Origin: Ryuthela nishihirai
Taxonomy: Eukaryota > Arthropoda > Arachnida > Araneae > Heptathelidae
DNA: 64,000 nucleotides
Reading direction: 5' to 3'
Assembly: GCA_038380435.1 (NCBI GenBank)
Contig: JAWZYU010000004.1
Location: 23,162,001-23,226,000, forward strand
The position numbers and the translations under genes were made by a program. How positions within the stretch are numbered: position 1 is the stretch's first letter; every line of letters starts with the position of its first letter. Below are positions 54,857 to 64,000 of this stretch, piece by piece. Under the pieces are notes generated by a model. It was not told the origin of the DNA. It ran no database searches and was given only the letters and a program-made list of their open reading frames with translations.

Positions 54857-56705
54857 GAAGTGAAAATAGGACAAAAATTAAAAAAAAGCCATATAGCGTT
54901 TTGAATTTATATCATGGTCCAGAATGATATGATTAACAATATATGGTAATGCGAAAAAGAAATTTTTGTTTAGAAGATTTGTTTACCTTATCAAATCACA
55001 CGTGGTTGTTAATGTGCAGCATCATTTAGATGACTCTACTCTAAAATCCTGTGTAACATAACAATCGTGTATTATAATGAACAACCGTGTGTAATAATGA
55101 TGAATTATTCAGATAAAGAGCCCTTTCCCGTCAAAGAGTTCCTTGTGCAATCGGCGCGTAGTACTCTTATTAACCCCGAAAGCCAATGAAAAGCAAGAAG
55201 TGACTCTTAAAAATGTATCAATCCGCAACTTTTCTTCCGTTGTGCTTATAAAGCATAAAATACAAATGTTAAAAAAATCTGTCCAAAAAATGAAATATTT
55301 ATGCAGTTTATCCTTGTTATGTCTCTGAGCTAGAAAGTTATGCAATTGCATTTTTGAAACATTTTCGAGCTTTATCTAATTAAAACCAAAAAAAAAAAAT
55401 CAATAATACTTTTGCGGGGTGTGAGGGTTCTACTCCTCGCCCCCCAAATATTCTCCTTGTAAGTCGCCAATTCCATCAGATCTATCGAATTCTCGAGAGC
55501 ATTGAATGCAGAAAACTTCGTTCAGCTGAAAAATGCGCAAACATTTCAAGGGTTAAAATCTTTTGCTTAATTAAAATTAAGCTCAAACTTTTCTACCTAA
55601 CATATCATCATGTTGATTCTGCATTACACACTCCGTAACAAATATTTAACAACGGCATATCCAGAATAACATATTTAGATATAAATTTTAAAAAATCCAA
55701 GACTGTCATATGCATTTTTCCAATACCCTAAGTCTTCTTCAGAGAAATTGCCCACCCAGAAGCAATGGCTGGATTCCGTATCCAGCCATTGCTTCTGCAT
55801 GGATGGATACGGAATATATGATATGCAATCATTTAACTCCCGATGAAAAACGCTGCAGAAACAACGACGCAACGTAGCAGAAAGTGCATCCCTTGTAGCT
55901 GGTATTCTTACCTACTTTTCGTTACATTTGATTCACAGCTAGCATAACACAGTGTAAGGTCCTTGGAATGCCCCGACAGCGCTTAAGACAATGCACACTC
56001 AGCTGAATGTCTTTCAGAGAGATAGGACCGGTTTATCAGCTGGTGATATTGCCGCCTGTGTTAGTTAGAATGCGACGAGTATCATCGATGTTGGCTGCAA
56101 TGAGTATAAGAAGGTACGCAGAACAAGAAAGCATCCATCCTCTCTTCTGGGAGAGAGAATTTATCTTGAACAGAGTGGTTATACTAAAAGAGGGAAACTG
56201 AAGGAAAGTGGAAACCAGATTCATGCAGAAAGCCCCTTCTCCCTTCTCAAATATTCGACTGATTTCTTTGAAGTCATCGAGGTCCAACACGCAGTGAGCT
56301 GGAGCAAATGTAATTCTGTAATCAGAGCTGCGAGCTGATGTTGACTGTGATGTCATCTCTTAATACTTTCTGAGATAGTATGAGGCAATCTAACAAGGAA
56401 ATTTGAAGAAGAATTATTAATAGGAATTTCGTTTCGAAATTATTTCCTGCTTTGCGAGTGACTTTCGTTAGCGATTGCTATATTCGATGAGTAAGTGAAA
56501 AGTTGCCTTTATACCACAACAGAAAGGAAAAGAATTCGACATCACCAGTTCGTTTCCTTAGTCTGAGTCTAATAAAATTTTAAGCAACCAGGGCACATCT
56601 CGTCTTTAAGGCACATTTCATGGCTTGAAGTCCATCACGAGATACAAGGCTCCAAATACCGTGTTTTTTAGGAGGGGAGTTGGGTGGGAAGGAGAGGGGG
56701 GGGAT
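54857..56705. other. Non-coding stretch with a 16-bp-arm hairpin
   Basis: Hairpin at 55758-55796 (agaagcaatggctgga, 7-nt loop). A 106-codon minus ORF at 56036-56356 starts MTSQSTSARSSDYRITF and has no recognised domain; it could be chance or an exon. G-rich tract at 56660-56702. Confidence 0.45.
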
Positions 56706-57175
56706 ACAATCACATTCTAGTAACTATTCATATCCTGTAATCACATTCTAGTAACTATTCATATCCTGTAATCACATTCTAGTAACTATTCATATCATGT
56801 AATCACATTCTAGTAACTATTCATATCCTGTAATCACATTCTAGTAACTATTCATATCCTGCAATCACATTCTAGTAACTATTCATATCCTGCAATCACA
56901 TTCTGGTAACTATTCATATCCTGCAATCACATTCTAGTAACTATTCATATCCTGCAATCACATTCTAGTAACTATTCACATTCTGCAATCACATTCTAGT
57001 AACTATTCATATCCTGCAATCACATTCTAGTAAATATTCATATCCTGCAATCACATTCTAGTAAATATTCATATCCTGCAATCACATTCTAGTAACTATT
57101 CATATCCTGCAATCACTTCTAGTAAATATTCATATCCTGCAATCACATTCTAGTAACTATTCATATCCTGCAATA
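56706..57175. repeat. 31-bp minisatellite, about 15 units
   Basis: The unit aatcacattctagtaactat plus tcatatcctgc repeats with a strict 31-bp period and only scattered single changes, so the array is young. A G-rich tract lies immediately before it. Confidence 0.93.
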
Positions 57176-57560
57176 ATCCCGAAGCACAATTCTCTTTTTA
57201 ACTTTTCGCGACATATCGGATCTATGATTATTTCCTGCCGCCAAAAAGCATCACAAACATTAACCGCGGACTAGCAGTATTACATGCAGCAGGCTAATCG
57301 GGGATTTGCTGTGCTTTCTTAAGAAATAGAAAAAAAATTACAGCCAAAAGAATTTTGTAAATACAACAGATAAATCCGAGAATTCGTAAATTTATAAAAT
57401 TTTCCTCCACGTTAAGACTGATTTCGCTCTGACAAGAGTCTGCTGTTTCTTTTCGTTGATCGTTTTGAATGGCATCTGCTGCCTTGTGGCTTTCCTTCGC
57501 CATTTGCAAAACGGATCGGAAAAGAGAATGGCAAAAGAAGAAACAAAAATCTAATCTCAC
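57176..57560. other. Flank of the candidate coiled-coil exon
   Basis: No gene recognised. The overlapping 156-codon minus and 114-codon plus ORFs through this area lack motifs. Confidence 0.4.
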
Positions 57561-57647
57561 CGAAAGACCAGTTGGGCTCTTTCTTGGAGCTCCTTCAGTT
57601 CTTCGCACCGCTTCTGCCACTCCTTCTGCAGACGAATCTCTGTTTTG
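57561..57647 (-). CDS. Candidate 87-bp coiled-coil exon
   Basis: On the minus strand the segment between an AG (57648-57649) and a strong GTGAGA donor (57560 and down) is 87 bp. It reads, in one frame, KTEIRLQKEWQKRCEELK followed by ELQERAQLVF. The charge pattern and spacing of Leu fit a coiled coil. The frame is closed by a stop just outside the acceptor, as expected for an exon. The polypyrimidine tract is weak, and neighbouring exons were not found. It could be part of a long coiled-coil gene spanning the right edge, or chance. Confidence 0.35.
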
Positions 57648-58803
57648 CTTAGGGATCAATTTCCCGCTCTTTTCGTGGACAGCTGACGACGACAGACGTC
57701 TGCCAGATATGTTGAATGCAGCAGACGAATTAAGATCTTTCGTTGAAGTGTTTCTCTCGTTCAAAAATCGGAAGAATCAAAATCGTCTCCAATTTCATCT
57801 TAATCGAAATTGAAATATGTAATCCACTCTAATTTGAACGACACCTGTCACGAAACGAATTTCACATTCCTTTTTCTTACATAGCTCATTAGCTTTAGCG
57901 ATATATTCTTTTATTGGAATTAATCTGCAAACATTCTGATCCCTCGTGTTGAAAACAGCAAAGCAAACGAACGTAAGGGAAAAAAAACTTTAAAAAAGAG
58001 AAACGAGATAGAAGTATATGTGCGCAGAAATTCCCATGAAATTATCCTTTTATTTCAACGAATCCAAAGATATCGGATATCTCGATTCCGTAATCATGAA
58101 GTGATTCTGAAGGGTGATGCTAATCGGGGATTGCATTCCTTAATTCTTATTCAAGGGTCCACGCTATAAATAAGCTTCAGAGGAATGAGAAAGAAAGAAA
58201 TAATGAATGGATCGAAGCAGACACATCTGACAGACCTCGTCTCTTTTGTTTAAACATTAATCGAGCTTTGAAAGAGAAAGGATTTTTAATTTCATTTATT
58301 TGCTAACGGAAAGTCTCCTTCGCTGATCTGAACTTGAGGTATTTTAGAGCACCAGATAAAAATGCGTCTATGATTTCCAAATATTTATTTATCACCTAAA
58401 TGTGCCACAGCTGAGGATGAAGGCCAACATTATGCTCGTTGACTCCTTCTGCGCTTAGAAGAAGGAACGGACGAAAGCCGCTCACTTTATGTAGCGTCTA
58501 AATTATCAAATTTTCTAAATCCAAGTAACAATAAACTATTAATGTAAAATCGAAGAACCAATAAATTATCACCTGGTAGTTGACATAACAGAATTTGCTT
58601 TAACTTCCTTTTCACATTAATATTTTCGAGTTTTTATTCTTTTCTGTGGGAATCTTCTGGAAGCAAGCAAGCCACTTGCATCGCAGTGCTCGATATAAAG
58701 GCACGGATTCAGGGGGCAACAAACTGTCACTTCAAAAATGCGATAGCCCATTTCAAAGCGTCATCAAGATCAATGCCGCATCGTAGGCATTGCGCAATAA
58801 TAT
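57648..58803. other. Non-coding stretch
   Basis: The last 26 bases of the conserved word ccgcatcgtaggcattgcgc aataat (58776-58801) also occur inverted at 53143-53168. Nothing else recognised. Confidence 0.45.
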
Positions 58804-59356
58804 TGTTACGACAGATGAACGAGCAACAGTGACTTCATGACTTAACGTGACTGGAGCCCTCGTGTGTGCTTCTACGTGTGAGATTCAATTGAGCCAACGA
58901 ATTGGAACTTAGAACGATTCGGAAGAATGAAAATATAGCAGTGCAGTGTGTAAAAATTGTGAGATCGGAAAGGACGTTCAGATGATCTGATTCAGTGCGC
59001 AATAAGTAAAAGACAAGAAGTATCTTTTATGTGATGTGTGCGCGGGCGGTCGTTTTGTTTTGCTAGTTTGATAAGTCTAGTGATTTAATCAAAGACGAAG
59101 GATTATTTACGACTGAAGTGAATGTGTTCAAGAGATATGACGGACAAAGTGAAGAGGTAGTATTTTAGTTCAACAGACAGAGCTGATATTGTATGCTTTA
59201 TACAAAAGGGATAATAACTTATGTATGATAGTAGTTATTTTGTTTATAGAATACTTCATCCATATTTTGTAACAGTTTGCATTGTATTGAAATTGGTTTG
59301 AAAATATAGTCATTAGTACTCACATTCAGTGCCTATCCATTTTGTAATTCGCAACA
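58804..59356. mobile_element. Candidate solo LTR (553 bp)
   Basis: Begins TGTTACGA and ends TTCGCAACA, an imperfect inverted pair with TG...CA termini, flanked by ATAT on both sides (58800-58803, 59357-59360). Size and short duplication fit a Ty3/gypsy-type solo LTR. No internal retroviral sequence remains and no second LTR lies in the window, so identification depends on the ends alone. Confidence 0.5.
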
Positions 59357-60714
59357 ATATCAAAAGAAAGCAAAAAGTATCAAGATGGCCGCCCACCGCA
59401 GTCACAAAGGAAATCGATCTTTGTTCGTAAAGCATTGTTTCGAATTTGACGATCCACGTGAAAAATGAACACGAGATAGAAATTCAGTACAGTGAATATA
59501 TATTGTATATATGTGCACTATTGTCAGTGGTAAACCTTTGCGAATGAGCTTTTTTTACTGGACAGCTAAAGAAAGAAAGAAAAATCACAACGATTAACAT
59601 TTCTTTTTTGTTAATCAAACTTGCGACTATATAAAAAAAATTTCATATATTTTAATAACCCATTTATTACGCTTTTTGTATTCTTTTTTTTTCAAAGGAG
59701 TCAGACCGTGATCATTTCTTTAACAGGTCCTGAAATATTGCACCTTAAAGATATGGAATATCAAGCGGGTGATGTCTGATCCACTTCATCGGAAAATCCC
59801 CAAAATATCTTTTAGTAAAGAGCAAAACATGCATTTTTTTAAATTTTAATATATATTGTGTATTTACGTATTCTATAGAGTAGGCATGTGTATATAAATC
59901 GTAAAAACAGCGACAGATTTTGACATAGTTATTTATTAGTGATCCTAAATGAAGAAGCGGAACATTGTGCCTCACTATTGCCTTCTAACTGTCGAGTATA
60001 GTTCTAAATTGAAAAGGAAACCGAAGCGTCATTCCTCAAAACAATGCATACAGGGAATAGCCTAAGTGCGCGACACAAATTCAGGGTTACCAAGGTCCAA
60101 AAATAGAATGAAAAGTTTTATAAACTATGTCCGGTGGTGTCCTTGGACATGAATCGCTCGAACTAATAATGATCATCGAACACATTCAAAGATTTCTGGA
60201 GTGGTCGCAGTGATTTCGCAGGCAGCTTCATCTCGTTTCAGCAGCCCTGCAAGGTGCACCGCATGTAAGCTAATCTCGGGAAAATGAAACACAGACAAGA
60301 TTATTCGAACAATTTTTGTAACATAACTTGCATGTCGTGATCTTCAAAACAGTTTCCTGGCATTGGTCTATAGGACTTTTTTTTTGCCTTCTTTTCACCG
60401 CGAAGTTATGTTCGTGGATTAATCGTATTAGCTTCCCTGACCCTTAAATGTGCCATGATGTTTTAAATTTGCTTTGATAATCTGTCCAGATTAGTTATTC
60501 TCAAGCTTCATTATTGAAACAGTAACGCCACGAAAAGAAATTCACAAACTAAGATTGCTGCTGATCTTTTCAGCTCAGCAGCCAACTGAAATCAAAGCTC
60601 GTGGTTCAATGGGACCCCTAGATTTTAATTTGCTTTGGCTTTACTCAATTAATTGCTAAACTAGATTCAATTTATATCCCATAATTCTTCAAGCTTCTTC
60701 CTTCCTTTCCTGTT
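59357..60714. other. AT-rich non-coding stretch
   Basis: A YY1-like word caagatggccgcc occurs at 59382-59394. No gene recognised. Confidence 0.45.
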
Positions 60715-60923
60715 TTCACTGGCTTTTCCCTATTTTAGGCTTATCGCCGTCTAGACAGTTTCTCCCATCCCTTCTTTCTTTTCGACCAATGTTCCTCTCG
60801 AAAGCCTATTATCTGATCGCGCATGCCCTCATCCTTCTCTCCCATTCATTCCCTAGCCTCCTCCTTCTTCATGTAGGTTCCCATTTTCATATTCTTCTCT
60901 GATCTTCTTCCGTTCTCTTCATG
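60715..60923 (-). pseudogene. RTE-like retroposon, 3' part of ORF2
   Basis: The minus strand reads broken frames resembling the RTE/BovB-type C-terminus: WEPT followed by RRRR, NEWERRMR and FERNIGRKER. It is the continuation of the segment at 62059-62640, from which it is separated by a Tc1-like insertion. Confidence 0.6.
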
Positions 60924-60925
60924 TA

Positions 60926-62058
60926 CACCTAAGAGCCAAAACGTTATGACCAGCGCGTCTTTGTGCAAATCGAAACAACTGCAGATCGAAACGATGGCGC
61001 GTGTGAAGGTCATGAAACGGTATAAATAACACCTGATACTGATCTCTGTTAATCAGTGTTATTCTTGTTCTTCAGACGGGAAAGTCAGCGGACTTAAGAC
61101 GACTGGGTCAGAGCATTTCCGAGACGACAAGGCTTGTGGGGTGCTCACGGTCAGCCGTAGTTAGTAGCTTCAAAAAGTAGTCCGAGGAGGGAAAAACTAC
61201 GAACCGCCGGCAAGGTGTGGCCGACAAAGGCTCATCGATGCTAGAGGTGAGCGAAGGCTATCCCGTATGGTATGAGCCAACAGAAGGGATACTGTGGCAC
61301 AACTTGCCCGTAATTTTAATGCTGGTGATGGAAGTAATGTGTCACAACACACAGTTCATCAAATCCTGCTGAAAACCCTGCATCAAACCCCGCTCCGAGA
61401 GCCCATGCTAACCTCGGTTCATTGTCGAAAGTTCTTACAATGGGCATGCAAGCATCAAAACTGGACCTTGAATGATTGGAAGAAGGTCGTCTGGTCGGAT
61501 GAATCTCGTTTCCTGTTGCACCATGTGGACGACCTGGTACTTTTGCGTTATTTACCTGGGGAAGTGTTGGCACCAGGAGCACCGTGAGACGAAAATAAGC
61601 CAGTGGAGGAAGTGTAATGTTCTGCTGGGAAACCCTGGGCCCAGTCATTCATGTGCAGGAAAATACGATGTCTACCACCTACCTAAACATCATTGCAGAC
61701 CAGGTATATCCTTTCATGGAACGGTATATCCCTCTAGTAGTGACTTCTTTCAGCAGGATAATGTGCCATATCACACTGCCCGGATTGTTTGAGAACGGTT
61801 CGCGGAACTTCAGGAAGACTCCCAGGTATTGCCCTGGCCTCCAAATTCCTCAGACATCAATCCAGTCGGCGATCTGCGGCGGCTCAGCAACATAACTTGC
61901 AAGAGTTAAAGGATCTGCTGGTAACGTGTTGGTATCACATACAATAAGACATCTTTAGAAATCTTGTAGCGTCCATGGTTCACCGGGTAAGAGTTGTTTT
62001 GGCGGCACGTGGAGGACCAACGATAAAGCAGGTGGTCATAGGTTTTGACTCTTCGGTA
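60926..62058 (+). mobile_element. Tc1-like transposon copy 2 (1133 bp), TA-flanked
   Basis: Inverted ends cacctaagagccaaaacgtt and (from the right) taccgaagagtcaaaaccta lie between TA duplications (60924-60925, 62059-62060). TATA box at 61021-61028 and TCAGTG initiator at 61053, 32 bp apart, as in copy 1. It sits inside the RTE-like element. Confidence 0.88.
61077..61960 (+). pseudogene. Tc1-like transposase, frameshifted (copy 2)
   Basis: Readable blocks are the DNA-binding region, then LQWACKHQNWTLNDWKKVVW with SDESRF (first Asp, about 61495) and a degraded QQDNVPYHTA (second Asp, about 61757). The segment that should hold the catalytic Glu (INPIEHL in copy 1) is deleted together with about 40 bp around 61868. 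The start ATG and the first helix are also damaged (ggaaagtcagcggacttaag with a following deletion). It cannot be functional. Confidence 0.82.
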
Positions 62059-62640
62059 TATGTCCTTCACCATCTCATTTTCTTTTCCTCGATACTTTCT
62101 TCAACATTATTCTCTACTCCCATAATCCTTTTAATATCCTCATTTTATCCATTTTTGTCATCTCTCATTTCTCTCTTCTCAACAAATCCATTTCTATTCT
62201 TCTTATTCCAGCTGTTTTATCTTTCTGTTAGCGTCCAAGTCTCTGCTCCATATTTTACAATAAGCTCTGAAATTGTGTGAAAAATCATTCTTTTCTTCTC
62301 TCCCGATATACTTCTCTCCCATAAAACTGAATTTAGCATTCTTATTTCTTTCTCTGCCTGTTTTATTCTTGCTCTTACTTCTTCCATGGATGTACCATTC
62401 TCCTAGACAAATGATCCCGGATGCTTAAAGCAAGTTCACTTTTCTCTTCACGTCGAGATCTTCTCTCCCAATATCTCCTGCTCCCAGATATTTTGTTTAT
62501 TTAAAATTTATATTCATTCTCAATTTCGAAAATTCTTTCTTTTTATTTCCTCATCATATATTTTAAGTCATCTTTATCCTGTGCAACTATTGCTTGCTCA
62601 CCTGCCAAAAATAAAGAGTAGATGTGTCCGCCTACAATCA
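62059..62640 (-). pseudogene. RTE-like retroposon reverse transcriptase remnant
   Basis: On the minus strand, KEWNRKLIVGGHIYSLF with LAGEQAIVAQDKDDLKYMM (about 62620-62545) corresponds to the RT region where FADDQ is expected, so the catalytic DD is lost. Next come KYLG, then EEVRARIKQAEKEIRMLNSV and VKYGAETWTL (62258-62225), the thumb region typical of RTE-type elements, and further blocks up to the TA at 62059. Stops and shifts are frequent. The plus-strand 101-codon ORF here is a shadow. Confidence 0.72.
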
Positions 62641-63106
62641 GTTTTCTATTCCATTCTTTCATAATCCATTCAATGTCTTTTTCATAACCCTTTTCATTAT
62701 TCATAATTTAAATTTCCATTTCCGCTTATCCCATTTAATAAAAGGGAAATGCACGGATAAATTTTTTCCCGCTTTGCTGTTAAGTGCAGGTAGGAGCTCA
62801 TTTTTATTTTCAGCTTTCTATTCCAACTCTCTTTTTTTATGGCATTCTCACTGACTGAATTATCCAATTGATTCACGATATTAATTAGAGCTTGCCTTAC
62901 TTTCTCCATTGTTTATCCTGTAAGACAAACTTTTGAATCGGCTGCCGATTATTTTTGTCTCTTTTGACAAATGATGAAACCAACACCACAACGATATCTC
63001 GAAACTTTGCAAGCAGGGACGAATCGTGATGACCACTGATCACGTGTTCTTCTCCGAGCACGCTCCTACTGCTCCCTGACTTCTTCAGTTCGTCTCTCGG
63101 CGAATA
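62641..63106. other. Spacer, possibly more of the RTE-like element
   Basis: A 70-codon minus ORF (62697-62909) may extend the retroposon, but I could not align it to RT motifs. Confidence 0.4.
63086..63091 (+). promoter_or_regulatory. Initiator-like TCAGTT upstream of a small ORF
   Basis: Matches the arthropod initiator TCAKTY and lies 21 bp before the ATG at 63107, in a locally GC-richer segment. No TATA box at -30. Confidence 0.25.
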
Positions 63107-63316
63107 ATGCCTTCCGACGGAATTAATGACGACTATTCTAAACGGGCACGACGTATTAGAATTTTAATGACTTTTCCCGAAATTCTCGAGATGTTGCGCA
63201 CCTCTTCCGCATACGATGAAATTATGAATCGATTCTTCGGTCTTCATCTACAGACTCGGAATGCCGCTGCGGAGCGCAATAATGCCACTCTACCGACCCC
63301 GTCGACGCAAGAGTGA
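63107..63316 (+). CDS. Candidate small ORF or first exon (69 aa)
   Basis: The product starts MPSDGINDDYSKRARRIRIL, has a Thr/Phe/Leu-rich middle (FPEILEMLR) and ends in a polar tail; no family was recognised. The region is GC-richer than average. Donor-like sites follow at 63359 (gag/gtaaga) and 63482 (gag/gtaaat); the latter ends a short acidic reading frame, IIEEDSLSEDGSEASE. This could be the 5' end of a host gene leaving the window on the right. Confidence 0.32.
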   Translation: MPSDGINDDYSKRARRIRILMTFPEILEMLRTSSAYDEIMNRFFGLHLQTRNAAAERNNATLPTPSTQE

Positions 63317-64000
63317 CTTGCTCTTGGCCGCGCGCACTGGACGCTGATGATTGATGAGAGGTAAGAGGAGGGAGAGAAGCTGTCCTCGAGAATTGAGTCG
63401 TTGACGAGACCGTCGAAGGAGATCGTTGCAGCCGCATTATTGAGGAGGACTCACTGAGCGAAGACGGATCCGAAGCATCTGAGGTAAATACATTTCAATT
63501 ACGGATCATAGGAGAGCAAAGTTACATTTATGGATGATGCATTTTAGAAGAGGAGAGGCGATATCTGCTGCATCGGAAAGGATTAGCCGTAAAAAATACG
63601 TGTTTAAACGTAATAATAGAAAATAAGGAATTTATTGCGGGAACTCTTATAATTTGATGAAGTAGGAACTTCGAAACGAATCTGCCGTGGAATAACTGTT
63701 CCAACTTCCAAATCTGACTGCTTTAAAAAAAGACATTTTCGATCGAATAAGAAAATCTCTTCAACTAACGGGATCAATGAAGAGTTTTTGGATGTGTCCG
63801 CTCAAACGAACTATTAAAATCATCACCAAAATTTGACGAACTTGAAACCAAAAATGCAACTTTGAAGACAACGTCTCGCGTTGAAACAACGATTCCTTAG
63901 TGTAATTACAGAATATGCTCTATCATTCGCCTAGAGCATCCTCCTCTCGTCTCAGTTGCGCTGAGCTAGTTTCGATTTGTTTCTCCTTTCATTTGATTCC
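63317..64000. other. Right edge
   Basis: Two donor-like sites as noted for the preceding ORF; otherwise AT-rich with no gene recognised. Confidence 0.4.

Noticed and set aside
57294..57764. 156-codon minus ORF as one gene
   Set aside because: The helical, donor-bounded segment inside it lies in a different frame; the long ORF itself has only a hydrophobic tail and no motif.

Overview
The window is AT-rich eukaryotic DNA with almost no host coding sequence and a dense load of transposable elements. The element mix points to an arthropod: R1-like and RTE-like retroposons, mariner and Tc1-like transposons, tRNA-derived SINEs, a Polinton/Maverick, and arthropod-style TATA plus TCAGT initiators. 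My impression is a spider or another chelicerate, but that is recall and was not tested. No complete host gene was recognised; four short stretches (near 27.7, 50.2, 57.6 and 63.1 kb) are candidate exons or small ORFs.

The central feature is a complete-ended Polinton/Maverick (adintovirus-like) element at 41776-48422. It has 314/316-bp terminal inverted repeats that start with AG and end with CT, and a perfect 6-bp target duplication, CTCCTC. Inside are two divergent gene blocks. The minus block holds a zinc-ribbon/phospholipase A2 protein, a chromodomain integrase and a packaging ATPase. The plus block holds a hydrophobic minor capsid or membrane protein, an adenain-like protease, a penton-like candidate and a hexon-like major capsid protein. 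No protein-primed DNA polymerase is visible and the element is only 6.65 kb, so it looks like a polymerase-less derivative that kept the virion module. Several genes are frameshifted, but the PLA2 and protease ORFs are open.

Left part (1-20 kb): a ~95-bp satellite (2.35-4.99 kb) that grew in place from the middle of a tRNA-Thr-derived SINE; a Tc1-type MITE; two copies of a fold-back MITE; a 25-bp minisatellite; a hAT dimerisation-domain remnant; a 5'-truncated R1-like retroposon with RT and RNase H on the minus strand; and GC-rich promoter-like patches at 16.5-17.2 and 18.5-18.7 kb.

Middle part (20-41 kb): a mariner pseudogene split by a second tRNA-derived SINE; a degenerate SINE with its own internal 43-bp expansion; a 73-bp satellite interrupted by a SINE with a 13-bp target duplication; a Tc1-like transposon; and a SINE-transposase fragment-SINE composite bracketed by one 11-bp duplication.

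Right part (48-64 kb): palindromes, a 394-bp MITE with 121-bp arms, a 31-bp minisatellite, a candidate solo LTR, and a second Tc1-like copy inserted at a TA inside an RTE-like retroposon. The elements are layered, so insertion order can be read in several places (SINE into satellite, SINE into mariner, Tc1 into RTE).
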